Source of the DNA: Asterella californica
Taxonomy: Eukaryota > Streptophyta > Marchantiopsida > Marchantiales > Aytoniaceae
NCBI GenBank assembly: GCA_036924285.1
Contig: JAYKYS010000002.1
Span: 8,866,001-8,930,000, forward strand
DNA: 64,000 bases
Direction of reading: 5' to 3'
The notes under the pieces are model-generated. The model was not told the origin of the DNA. It saw only the letters and a program-made list of their open reading frames with translations, and did not search any database. Below, one piece after another: positions 1 through 9,505 of the stretch. The position numbers and the translations under genes were made by a program. Each line of letters opens with the position of its first letter. Position 1 is the first letter of the stretch.

Positions 1-1842
1 CACAACTCCAACACCCGAGAGAGGAACTATCACTCTATGATCTCTAGGCCTAATCCGTAAGTATCCCTTGTGCCACCTATCAGTGGTGCGCACAGCTCTC
101 AACCAAGGCCTACCTAGGAGCAAATCATAACTAGAGTCCTTTAACACTTGAAAGGACATCAATGTTTGAACTCCCATCACAGACACGACCACCTTCTCTA
201 ACACACCAAGAGGTCTTACCCGTTGCTCGTTAGCCATCCTCACGACAATGCTAGCCGGACGAGTTGGTTCCATCCCCAACTTCTTCATCAACCTCTCCCA
301 TATGGCGTTTACAGCCGACCCTCCATCCACCAATACGTCAGAGACGTAGTGACCATTCAACAGGACTTCAATCTTTGAAGCCCTAGTGCATACCTCTGAA
401 GCATGCACATCCACCACACCAACTCCCACAGACTTTGATGTCTTGCTCTTGGGTTTCTTCTTCTTGCTTTTCTTAGAACTCAGTCCTCCTCTGAGTTCCC
501 TTCGTAAGCTGGGATTAAGTGCGATCAGTTGTCCAACAGTGATGTTGGCTTTCTGAGCACCCACATCTTCAACCACATCATATCCCGCTTGAGAAGATGA
601 AATGGTGAAATCTGCCATCCCCAGCTTCCTTCTTGGCTGCATTCGTGTACTCGAAACATTACTCGGACGAGTACTTCTACAGTTTGCTGACTCCTCCATG
701 AAAACCGGTTCATCAGAAAATTGAGTTCTTTTCCTTTCTTGAGCTAAAAGCTCCTCCGGTGCATGAGAAGAGTTTGAACTCTCTCCTTTCTCGTAGATGG
801 GATCTCGTACGACATCGATAGTAGCCACCCCCTTGTCTCGTCCTTGTGATGGATTTCCTCCACCCACATTCATTCTGACAGCTTCGGCACCTCTTGCTCC
901 GTTGTTAGGACAATTTCGCTGGAAATGAGAACCTCCACACGTCCAACAAGTGATTCCTCCAAAGTTACCTTGGTTGCCTCCAAAGTTACCTTGATTTCCT
1001 CTGTTAGGATTGTTGTCGTAACCTCTTTGACCTCCTCCTCCATCTTTGTTTCTCCATTCTCGTAATTGCATCACATTTATCTTGAGATCCGCAAGAGTGT
1101 CGGTGATGCTCTTCAACTCGGCATGAAAATCAGAGGTGGCAGTAGACATCGTTGTTGGGACAAACGGTCTTGGCACCACCGTTGGAATAGGAGCTGACGT
1201 TGAAGCAATCACCAATTGTGATGGTGCAGGTGCGATCGTTGTGGCTACACCAGGAGTCGGAGTCAACACCAGAGCAGCATGATGAGGTTGGATGATATCT
1301 CCTTCATCCAAACTCTCTTCCATATTTGTCGTAATCTTGATGACCTCCGCTTTGGTTGCTGACTTCTCGTACCTCACTTGGGTTTGAATTGAAGGCCTCA
1401 ACCCTCCCACCAAGTTCTTGGTCAACACTGCTCCAATCTCCGTCATCGTTAACTCCACATTGTCTCCACTCTTCCGTAGGACTGTCCGAAACCGTTGCTC
1501 CAACTTATCCACTCTTTTGACATATTGTCGAACTTTCTCGTCGTCCCGTTGCTTCAAATGAGTAAGCTCCACCATGAGCTTCTCATAACTCTCTTCTAGA
1601 AGAAATTCTTCGATGAGTGCATTACTCAACGTCTCCCATGTGTCCTCAACTGCACCAGGTGTCTGGCTCTTCACTCGGTCTTCATACCACGTAAGAGCAA
1701 AATCTTCTAAAAACCTCGACAGTAACAACACCCATTCTTCCTTCCTTCTCACCTTGTTTCCAATGCAACCTCTTTTGAAGTCTCGTACAAATGATTCTAC
1801 ATCTTCATTGTCCTTCCCATGAAACACTAGTAACTTCCCCAT
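1..1842 (-). CDS. Gag-protease polyprotein of A1, open to the window edge
   Basis: I read this frame codon by codon from the ATG at 1842-1840 to position 1 and met no stop, giving 614 codons without an end. It matches the A2 gag-pro protein nearly residue for residue: a retrotransposon gag domain in the first third (aromatic-rich W-Y-E-D segment and a KLEQ-FRTVLRK stretch), a Pro/Thr-rich linker, a Gly/Asn-rich stretch, a CX2CX3HX4C zinc knuckle for RNA binding, and a retropepsin-like segment with D-G-G-S that cleaves the polyprotein. An in-frame stop lies just upstream at 1869-1867, so the ATG at 1842 is the likely start. Unlike A2, where a one-base loss destroys this start, the A1 start is intact. 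Whether the element is active is unknown. Confidence 0.85.
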   Translation of the reverse strand, partial: MGKLLVFHGKDNEDVESFVRDFKRGCIGNKVRRKEEWVLLLSRFLEDFALTWYEDRVKSQTPGAVEDTWETLSNALIEEFLLEESYEKLMVELTHLKQRDDEKVRQYVKRVDKLEQRFRTVLRKSGDNVELTMTEIGAVLTKNLVGGLRPSIQTQVRYEKSATKAEVIKITTNMEESLDEGDIIQPHHAALVLTPTPGVATTIAPAPSQLVIASTSAPIPTVVPRPFVPTTMSTATSDFHAELKSITDTLADLKINVMQLREWRNKDGGGGQRGYDNNPNRGNQGNFGGNQGNFGGITCWTCGGSHFQRNCPNNGARGAEAVRMNVGGGNPSQGRDKGVATIDVVRDPIYEKGESSNSSHAPEELLAQERKRTQFSDEPVFMEESANCRSTRPSNVSSTRMQPRRKLGMADFTISSSQAGYDVVEDVGAQKANITVGQLIALNPSLRRELRGGLSSKKSKKKKPKSKTSKSVGVGVVDVHASEVCTRASKIEVLLNGHYVSDVLVDGGSAVNAIWERLMKKLGMEPTRPASIVVRMANEQRVRPLGVLEKVVVSVMGVQTLMSFQVLKDSSYDLLLGRPWLRAVRTTDRWHKGYLRIRPRDHRVIVPLSGVGVV

Positions 1843-2141
1843 CTTGTAACTATTCTTTCTACCCTTCTAATTTTTGTGCAATAACTATTCGCTAAAAAGA
1901 GTACGAACATCACCAATTCCATTCGCGAATAATCTACCATAGGTAAAATGAAAGAAAATGGTTGTAACAACACCTCTTGTGCCATCTCTTCTCCCAAGGT
2001 AATCATGAGCCTGAGTCGCATCACCGTCTTCTCCACCATCCGAATGACGATCTTCATCACAATCGGTTAGGGCGGTCACATCGACGCACTTGTGTCCTCT
2101 TGATAGATCACCCACTCCACAACTTGGACAAGGATCTTCGC

Positions 2142-2495
2142 CTAGAAGATGAATTGGCGCTGGTGACGATGGATGGCGCTGGTGACGATGGATGGCGCTG
2201 GTGACGATGGATGGCGCTGGCGAAGACTTAAATCAGTAAACTCCTGCTTCCCTTTAGCTCTCTCGATTCTGATTCTAGTTGGACAATTCACTACTTTGTG
2301 TCCCAACCCTCTACAGAAATAACACCACAAGTCTATTTCTACTCTTCTCCTCGGAGACTCTACTTGAGGTTTTGTACTAGGGTTCTCAAACTCAACGATA
2401 ATCTCTTTCGAGTTCTCTCCGACGCTTACTATGACATCTAAACCTTGAGGAAGATTTCTAAGTCTAACTTTCCAATCTTTTGAACTTCCACTCAT
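2142..2495 (-). pseudogene. Zinc-knuckle leader ORF of A1, 3' end frameshifted
   Basis: Small protein encoded between the LTR and gag. It has a conserved N-terminal part beginning MSGSSKDW and a zinc knuckle of CX2CX4HX4C form (C-Y-F-C ... H ... C), the usual nucleic-acid-binding type. The A2 counterpart is at 49598-50074 and continues further to a second Cys-rich segment. In A1 the frame is diverted at about 2220 by expansion of a 19-bp unit, so the C-terminus is unrelated. Over the shared part I count two synonymous and six amino-acid-changing differences from A2, which gives no sign of purifying selection. Some Tat/Ogre elements are known to carry an extra ORF upstream of gag; equating this with that ORF is inference. 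Confidence 0.6.
2157..2220. repeat. 19-bp minisatellite, about 3.4 units
   Basis: The unit GCGCTGGTGACGATGGATG is repeated in perfect tandem from 2157, 2176 and 2195, with a partial fourth unit at 2214. The matching place in A2 (around 49880-49910) has only about one unit. The expansion is therefore private to A1, is probably replication slippage, and breaks the zinc-knuckle ORF because the added length is not a multiple of three. Confidence 0.9.
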
Positions 2496-2633
2496 GTTGT
2501 ACCTTCTCAACCATTAAGTGGACAAAATATCTTTGAAGAAAATAACTCTACATCGTTTTCTTAACTCTTTCGATCTTTGTACTGAAAATCATGTATTATA
2601 CATGCTATACACGAATTAAAATCCAATCTAAAA

Positions 2634-2951
2634 TTAAGAATCCATGATAATATCCTCATGACCATCGTCTGTACTGATCTTAGCAAACATCTTAAAGTCA
2701 CTTTTGTAAGGATCACACTCTACTTCGCCAGAAGCGTTCGTGGCCTCCACAGTGAATGATACTTTGAACTCAACTTTCTTCACATCTGCGCCGATGCTCG
2801 CAGAAGCTTCTTTATATAAAGCAAAAATGGCACCCCAACTGCAATAGATGCTTGATCGCAACGCCTCTATACTTAACGTTGGCCTTTCCGTCTCTGTTCT
2901 AACTCCCAAACGTCTCTTCTTCAACCTTGGCACTCGAACTGGATTCCCCAT
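2634..2951 (-). CDS. Conserved 105-residue leader ORF of family A (A1 copy)
   Basis: Unrecognised basic-to-mixed protein starting MGNPVRVPRLKKRR, with an N-terminal Lys/Arg cluster that could bind nucleic acid or act as a nuclear signal (inference). It has the same length, start and stop as the A2 copy at 49142-49459. I aligned the two by hand: ten nucleotide differences in 315, six synonymous and four amino-acid-changing. Neutral drift should give mostly amino-acid-changing differences, so the pattern hints at selection on the protein before the copies died. It lies between the LTR-proximal ORF and the zinc-knuckle ORF. No signal peptide or membrane segment is evident. Function unknown. Confidence 0.65.
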   Translation of the reverse strand: MGNPVRVPRLKKRRLGVRTETERPTLSIEALRSSIYCSWGAIFALYKEASASIGADVKKVEFKVSFTVEATNASGEVECDPYKSDFKMFAKISTDDGHEDIIMDS

Positions 2952-3062
2952 GACGTATCGTCAAGACCTCCTTGTATACAGAAACGTATATCTCTTAGTT
3001 GGTAAGAGATCTCTCCAAGATTTTTGTGGTCTCCATTAGCTCAACCTCCAAGCTACTAAATC

Positions 3063-3560
3063 ATGAAGTTTCAACAGAAACTTAATTCCCTAATTAGAAT
3101 AGATGGTGATGACTGTACAAATTTTCAGAGAACTGAAATTTGTATATTTTCACTTCCCTCATGGTTGTCAACCCCCTCCACTTTGAAAAATTCTTTCTCC
3201 CTCTTCAGACCTCATCTTCTCATGATTTCTTTTGTCCTGGATAGCTTATCAGCCAATCTAAAACACTGGAAAGTTTCTCAGGAAAATAAAATTCACAGAA
3301 AATTTGACACTGATTGTAAACTTTTTCCAGAGAACAGAATTCCTCAACTCTCACGAATAAACCCCCTCAACTTTGAAAATTCATTGCTCCTTCTCTAGAC
3401 CATCTTTTCCTATGATTTCTTTTGTAGTAGACAGGTTATCAGCCAAGCTACAGTCCTGGAAATTTTCACTGGAAAATAAAATTCACAGAAAATCTGACAA
3501 TGACTGTAACAATTTTCCAAAGAGCAAAAATCCTCAAACTCGGAAATTTTTCTCCTCTAA
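3063..3560 (-). repeat. Imperfect tandem repeats in the A1 leader
   Basis: Two to three diverged units of roughly 190 bp lie in the untranslated leader. Each contains a run related to TGTGAATTTTATTTTC, a block related to TCTAAAACACTGGAAA on the plus strand, and a TTTGAAAA run. The A2 leader has the same array at 48480-48975 with a spacing of 190 bp between the first two units. No convincing protein is encoded. Confidence 0.7.
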
Positions 3561-3627
3561 TAACTTCTCTCTCCTCCTTTCTCTACAACTCTTGTTTCAT
3601 CCCCTTTCAACTCTCCTCAAACTCTTT

Positions 3628-3804
3628 CTAAGTGAACAAGATGTAAACAATAACCTCGAATGCGTCATAGATCACTATCACTACGGGATACACGAAAGGT
3701 TCTAATTTTGCTAACAACGCGTTAGCTCTCTTTCCTCCCAACGTTCTCTCCATGTGTTCTCTCATAATCTCTTTTTGTCTAATATAGAACTGAACTCGAA
3801 ACAT
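3628..3804 (-). CDS. Small LTR-proximal ORF of A1 (58 residues)
   Basis: Short frame starting MFRVQFYIRQKEIM and ending in a hydrophobic tail (VIVYILFT). The A2 copy at 48300-48470 matches along its whole length apart from a two-codon indel that keeps the frame. The C-terminal 15 residues are hydrophobic enough for a weak membrane segment, but this is speculative. It starts about 25 bp inside the primer site. Function unknown; it may simply be leader sequence. Confidence 0.4.
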   Translation of the reverse strand: MFRVQFYIRQKEIMREHMERTLGGKRANALLAKLEPFVYPVVIVIYDAFEVIVYILFT

Positions 3805-3827
3805 TTTCAATGATCCTTTCAAGTGAG

Positions 3828-3845
3828 GTCCCGACAACGGAACCA
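3828..3845 (-). other. Primer-binding site of A1, tRNA-Asp-like
   Basis: Read on the minus strand, TGGTTCCGTTGTCGGGAC begins four bases inside the LTR. It matches 13 of 18 positions of TGGCGCCGTTGCCGGGGA, the site complementary to tRNA-Asp that I recall for Athila/Tat elements. The A2 site shares the CGTTGCCGGG core. Confidence 0.65.
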
Positions 3846-3849
3846 AAAA

Positions 3850-4760
3850 TATAAACCCTCCGCGGTCCTATCGATCAATTACCCCCCGATCTCTCAATCT
3901 CCACGATCGTCGTCCATGAATCTGCAACATGTCGGGCCTGTCTCTCACTCAGGGGTCACCTCTGATGGCTTTGATGGAAGCACACCATGAATCTTCAAGG
4001 GAAAAATGCTAAGTTCACTCATTCATACACCCACAAACTTATCAACTTAAAATCTCCTTAAACTCATCAACTAAAATCCTCCATTCTAACGATGTCTCTC
4101 AAGTTCTCACATACTAAAAATATCCCACACTCTCTATATTACTCAAGTTGTCATTACGACGATGTGAAAACAAAGATGAGGAGCTCTTCTCTACTCCTCT
4201 ATTAAACATTCTAGGTTTTTATTTTGGTACCCTCCGGTAACTCAGTCGTAACTACTTTTATCGGGTTTTACTAAGATATTACTTAAGATAAAAGCATTAA
4301 TCACATGGGCTTCTTACCTTTTCACATGGGCTTATTCCTTCAAAGTCAACAACTTCTAGAAGGATTCTAGAATATTCTCAAGGAATCTCGAATTTCCACC
4401 CCTCTCTACACTAGGACCCACTAAAAAGGAAACATGTGGAATCTCTTCTTGTTTTTAATGCCCACAAAGTCCACAACTTTAATACAACCACTAATATCAA
4501 GTCAAAAAGGAGATAAGGGATACTTTCCACCTCCTTTCTACCTTTAAGACAAGAGGACAAGATAGTAGTGCTCACTCTTTAACAAATATTTGAATTCTGC
4601 CAAAAGTACAGCTAAGTTTAACCATAACTAACTTTTAGCTAGTCATGACTAACTTGATACCTCCTTAAAGTACTTTGGCAACTAATAAACATTCTCAACA
4701 CTTAGTTATAACTAAACACCTTAATAGACAAACTTCCTATGTGTAACATAGGTCGTTACA
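3850..4760 (-). repeat. 5' LTR of A1
   Basis: About 911 bp, the reverse complement of the A2 LTRs and of the solo LTR at 8593-9505. The outer end reads TGTAACGACCTATGTTACAC on the minus strand; the inner end is TTTATA where the other copies have TTTACA. The TATA-like box of the other copies is degraded here. Confidence 0.92.
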
Positions 4761-5021
4761 GGTCGGATCTCCGAGTGGAAGAAGGCACTGAACTTCTCCA
4801 GTCTTCTTCCTGCGGAAGACAGGTTCATCCCGACAATCCGATCGGAGGTGCCTTTCTTGTCTTCTAGAGGCAAGGATGCCTCTTCTGCTGCTATTGCCTT
4901 CTATTTCTACGCACGGGAAGATGCTACTCTTCTCATCTTCCGGGATGGAAGATCCCTCTCCATGACAGAAGCGGTCCTCTTTACTGCGCTTCCTCGCATC
5001 GCAGTAAGAGTATCCATCCAA
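4761..5021 (-). pseudogene. Fragment of the family C coiled-coil gene (copy C1, 3' side)
   Basis: Matches the C2 gene around 16890-17150 on the minus strand, covering the segment just before the coiled coil (the DTPTAMRGSAVKR to EIQPAM region), with many small frame changes. A1 lies on its left. On its right the sequence jumps into the B1 LTR at 5022, but the missing C continuation is found at 6919, on the far side of an inverted block. Confidence 0.8.
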
Positions 5022-5924
5022 CTTTTTCCCCTAGAACGAGTTTTTACTCTCCAAGGAGACACAAGACATCAAAAAGACTCTAAGACCTCAAAAATCCTTC
5101 AGATATGTCGATGGATTCTTCGCGGTGCGTAACTACACAGAAGCGCTCAATCCAGAATGAAAACGATTGAGTCGCAGACTAATACAACGTCAATATTACA
5201 ACCTGAAAATGTTCTACAATAAAAGGTACGACAAAAGGAAATGGTGAAGCTATCACTCGATTGTAATATTCTTGCCCGAAGTTTCTCACGATCCAAGCCC
5301 CATGATTGATCTTCGGTCTACAATGACATCGGACATCGACCCAAAGGTTAAAAGGAACTTTCGATGGATAGTTGCGATCCATTGTTCCTCACAACAGAAT
5401 GTACACTTTCATATCCCAAGTCTCTCCGTATGTTACGATCGGAAGGATCACCGGAAGCTATATCTCCATCATTCTTCCCATGAATTCATCGCCAAAGTAT
5501 GCAACTAACCACTGTCGAAAGTGATCGCGGTGGATGTAATGAAGCTTGATGTGAAACGGATTCGGGAAAAAAAGATCCGGAGCCGGTAACACACCTCCGT
5601 CCATAACTACCACTCCTGCAGTTCTTCACTCCTCCATGCAGACCACCGAGAACCCTCACGAATCACCCGCTGAGAGAGAATGCCGTATGAACTTTCGACC
5701 CACCATTTTATACACAAATGCGGCGACAAGGACCACTGAAGTGAACACGAACAGATCGATGACTTGGCACGTTCCTCTATCGTGCGATCACTTAAACAAA
5801 TAATCACAAACGTGGTACTCATCACACCGTTTGACGAGTTACGTGACACGGTTCACGAAACACAGAAAAGAAACACAACCTACGTTCCACGAGAATTTCA
5901 CACAAGAGCCGAACCACAACACGA
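5022..5924 (-). repeat. First part of the B1 5' LTR, inverted
   Basis: The first roughly 900 bp of a B LTR in reverse orientation. Its TGTCGTG start is at 5924, and its inner edge at 5022 stops in the GGGGAAAAAGTT run. The rest of the same LTR resumes in plus orientation at 6920 from GTGGAGAAAA. With 5925-6919 this forms an inverted block of about 1.9 kb. Confidence 0.88.
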
Positions 5925-6919
5925 CACCGGTAGCAGAATTGACCGAGGCCAAACCCTTCATCAAGGAGTTGGGTCTCGACTTCTTCCTGTGGGATTGGAA
6001 CCTCGCCGACCAAGGTCTTCTGGAGGAGGTTTGGGCAGCATTACCGCCTCGCAACCGTGTACCTACGAAGGCAGGAGTAGCTCGTGGAAGACCATCTTCC
6101 TGGACAAAGGAGTGGTGGCGCAGGGCCTTTCACAGACCAGAATCTGAGAACCGAGGTTGTTGGCTCGAGAAGAAGATCTTATCCATGATCTCGGGGAAGT
6201 GGCATGTGCCTGGGAGCACATCTTGTCTCTTCCTGGAGGACAGGTAAGGAAGAAACGGATGAAAAGTCGAATCTTACCGGGAGCCGCAAAAGCCTCTTCT
6301 TGGAAAGTTGAATCTTACCGAGAGCCGCAAAAGCCTCTTTTGACGAAGCTGTTCCTTCACCTCTTTCCTAAGGGGAAGGTGCAGAAGACGAGGTACCTTG
6401 GAGATCAAGACGTGGAGTTCTTGGAAGCTGTGTGTGTTGGAGAGAATGTCAACTGGGGTGCATTTTTCCATGCTTATGTGCAGGCCGAGCTGGTGTACTT
6501 AGGCACCTCGACAGGAGGACATCTTACTCCGTTCTTCTGTTACCTGTACGTGGCCAAGGGGGACCTCACGGAAGATCAGTTGGCGAGATATGGGCCAACA
6601 GGGCAACACGAGACGAAGGAAGAGACCTCGGGAGAAGACGACCGAGCAGCAGCAATGACTCTCGCTCCCACTCTGATGTCACAGATGAGACCCGGTACTC
6701 ATCAGAAGACGCTTCTGATGAGAGAAGACGACTCCAGTGGGTTGGACACCACCAAGGAAGATGGGTCCTAGGAGCGTGCCTAGGAAGACCACCTCCTTCC
6801 CGATCATTCACTCTGGATCAGAGTTCGACTCACAGGAGGAGTCCTTGAGTACCCGAGCTGCGCAGAAGATCGCTTCTGCAACACCAAGGAGTCTTCCAAA
6901 GACTCCAGAAGACGAAAAG
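5925..6919 (+). pseudogene. Family C gene, N-terminal half (copy C1), inside the inversion
   Basis: Encodes the N-terminal half of the C protein: the segment with GLDFFLWDWNLADQG, the WWRRAFHRP segment, LLTKLFLHLFPKG, and the GGHLTPFFCYLYVA segment, then the acidic Ser-rich linker to TPEDE at 6919. Several small frameshifts split it across frames (5831-6247, 6157-6771 and 6737-6920). Two Trp codons here (near 6112 and 6455) correspond to the two TGA stops in the C2 gene, which identifies those stops as TGG-to-TGA changes. The continuation of the gene is at 5021 on the other strand. Confidence 0.8.
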
Positions 6920-8248
6920 TGGAGAAAAAACAAAAGTAAAGATCTTTTTGCTCTTATTGGTCTACTTTTGGACCAATGGTGTTCTAGCTGATCCTCGTGA
7001 CATTTCTGTGGTTTCTGGAGGCTTCAGAAGTCCATTCTCAAAACAAAGGGTATGGTTGGAGAGCTCTCGACCGGGGCTACAATCTGAGCTGAAGAATCGG
7101 TCAATTTGATGGAAGGATGAGCGCGTTATGATCGATTGAGTGGAGGGGGTGCAATTCATACCTACCGCTACGTTTCTGGTTGTTCCGAGAGACTCGCGAA
7201 GAGTTTTAAGGAGCTGTCTGTTGGCTTGGAGAACTGACGACGTGCTGGTCGTTTTGATATCAATTTCATCAGGTTCTTGATCGATTTGGATTCTGAACCG
7301 ACCGATTGAAGTTGAGAAGTGCAGACGTGATAAGGCGAGAACAGCGAACTGTGATAGTCATGGATAGTTTGCTATTGCTCAAGTTCTGAGTCGAATTTCT
7401 GAGTGAAACTTTTCAAGATTAAAACAAGTCTTATCAATAAGATACTTGGGAAGTTTCATCTCAAATGGTCAAGTAGTTTGTTCAGAATCTTGGATCAAAT
7501 GTATCTGGGTCTGTAAAGCTCTTAAGTTAGCACAGATTACGGTTTGATCCATATCTGAGAATTGGTTTAAGATTTTGATCTGAAAATTATTCAGGGTAGG
7601 AGTGAAGGGTCCAATCAAGCTTCTTGTGAAGTTTGATCATCATTGGTCGACTGGTTTGGAAAGACTGAGGTCTCAAAGTTCAAAGATACTTCTGTTATTA
7701 GCAGTTTTGAATTTCCAGTATCATCTATTGTCATTTTGGTCATTTTCGAGCAATTTGGAGAGGAGTTTGTTGCTGAAACTGCCATGCCTGCATACAACTC
7801 GACATTGGAAGGTGTGGGGCTGATTTCAGCTCTTGGTGATGAAGGAGAACGGAGTCGCGATGAGTCATAAGCCGCTGTTTGGATTTTGAACTGTCAGTTG
7901 TGATAGATGGATTGATGGGCAGTTAGCGTCGCTGGGGAGCTATTCAAAAGTCATGCTTCCAGTGATACAGAGGAATAACTTCAGTTAGATAGTACAGAGC
8001 TGAGTATTTTTAGTTAGAGTACAAAAGATCTGTTTGTAACACAAGTTTATGCAACCTATACGTAGCCTTGGATTGTAGCAAGCTTTAAACTTGAGCCGAG
8101 CGGATACAAGGTCACTCGGGCTAGAAGAGTAGATAGTGAAACATTTGAGTGGAAACATCCAGATCTAGATCCAACCTTGTCAATCCACATACCTCTGTAC
8201 AGCCATATACCCAGTGTATTTGTAGACAAAAAAACACATTATACAATA
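6920..8248 (+). repeat. Remainder of the B1 5' LTR
   Basis: Continues the B LTR from GTGGAGAAAA to the inner end TTATACAATA. Compared with other B LTRs it lacks about 170 bp near 7890. The total restored LTR is about 2.23 kb against 2.37-2.40 kb in the complete copies. Confidence 0.88.
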
Positions 8249-8250
8249 GT

Positions 8251-8268
8251 TGGTGAACTCGACGTGAA
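8251..8268 (+). other. Primer-binding site of B1
   Basis: TGGTGAACTCGACGTGAA lies two bases after the LTR end, the usual place and the usual TGG start. B2 (45072) and B3 (63204) have the same sequence at the same spacing. I do not recognise the tRNA. Confidence 0.6.
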
Positions 8269-8592
8269 AGTCTGGGGTGAGAGGTACGTGCGTGGTTTTG
8301 TCACCATGGACGTTGAAGGGTTGGGTCATTACATAGATGAGGCTTCTACATCTGGAGAGGCTCCAAAGGTGACCAAGCTTTCACGGTCTGATATGCGATT
8401 GCTTGAGGCATTCGCGTTGGTAATGCAAGAACAACAAGCCACTGAACGGAAAGAAGCAATGGCTACTAAAGTCTTACAATCGGTTGTGGGGATGCTAGAT
8501 CAGTTTGACGGGAAGAACATATCCAAGTACCTAAAGTACTATTCTCGAGAGATGGAGTTGAGTAAGGTGCCAGAAAGAGAGATGGTGAGTAC

Positions 8593-9505
8593 TGTAACGA
8601 TCTATGTTACACATAGGAAGTTTGTCTATTAGTAAGGTATTTAGTTATAACTAAGTGTTGAGAATGTTTATTTGCTGCCAAAGTACTTTAAGGAGGTATC
8701 AAGTTAGTCATGACTAGTTAAAAGTTAGTTATGGTTAAACTTAGCTGTACTTTTGGCAGAATTCAGATATTTCCTAAAGAGTGAGCACTACTATCTTGTC
8801 ATCTTGTCTAAAAGGTAGAAAGGAGGTGGAAAGTATCCCTTATCTCCTTTTTGACTTGATATGAGTGGTTGTATTAAAGTTGTGGACTTTGTGGGCATTA
8901 AAAACAAGAAGAGATTCCACATGTTTCCTTTTTAGTGGGTCCTAGTGTAGAGGGGGGTGGAAATTCGAGATTCCTTGAGAATATTCCAGAATCCTTCTAG
9001 AAATTGTTGACTTTGAAGAAATAAGCCCATGTGAAAAGGTAAGAAGCCCATGTGATTAATGCTTTTACCTTAAGTAATATCTTAGTAAAACCCGGTAAAA
9101 GTAGTTACGGCTGAGTTACCGGAGGGTATCAAAGTAAAAACCTAAAATGTATAAATAGAGGAGTAGAGAAGAGCTCCTCATCCTTGTTTTCACATCGTCG
9201 TAATGACAACTTGAGTAATATAGAGAGTGTGAGATATTTTTAGCATGTGAGAACTTGAGAGACTTCATTAGAATGGAGGATTTTAGTTGATGAGTTTATG
9301 GAGATTTTTAGTTGATAAGTTTGTGGGTGTATGAGTGAGTGAACTTAGCATTTTTCCCTTCAAGTTCATGGTGTGCTTCCATCAAAGCCATCAGAGGTGA
9401 CCCCTGAGTGAGAAACAGGCCCGACATTTGCAGATTCATCGATGACGATCGTGGTGGGTTGAGAGATCGGGAGGGTAGTTGATCGATGGGATCGTGAAGG
9501 TTACA
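8593..9505 (+). mobile_element. Solo LTR of family A
   Basis: 913 bp, TGTAAC at the left and GGTTACA at the right, almost identical to the A2 LTRs, with no internal region. It is flanked on both sides by GTAC, and B3 (63541-63550) shows the empty site with one GTAC. This is the standard product of recombination between the two LTRs of an inserted element. The terminal A could belong to either side, so the duplication could also be read as AGTAC. It lies in B1 gag and so is younger than B1. Confidence 0.95.
9150..9158 (+). promoter_or_regulatory. Likely TATA box in the A solo LTR
   Basis: TATAAATAG lies about 560 bp into the LTR. The A2 5' LTR has the same box at 47897-47905; the A2 3' LTR has TTTAAATAG at 55730 and A1 has lost it. 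It would set the start of the R region. Confidence 0.55.

Larger units (their letters stand above)
1..4760 (-). mobile_element. LTR retrotransposon A1, 5' half (Ty3/gypsy, Athila/Tat-like)
   Basis: Minus-strand copy of family A running off the left edge of the window. In element order it has a 5' LTR (4760-3850), a primer site, three small leader ORFs and a gag-pro frame starting at 1842. It is colinear with the plus-strand copy at 47339-56087 and very similar throughout. The outer LTR end abuts family C sequence, so A1 was inserted into a C copy. The rest of pol and the 3' LTR lie outside the window, so the target duplication cannot be checked. Assignment to the Athila/Tat side rests on the A2 pol motifs and on the tRNA-Asp-like primer site. 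Confidence 0.9.

Noticed and set aside
6920..8248. 60-75-codon frames in the second half of the B LTR as genes
   Set aside because: They change frame between copies through small indels and show no common start and stop.
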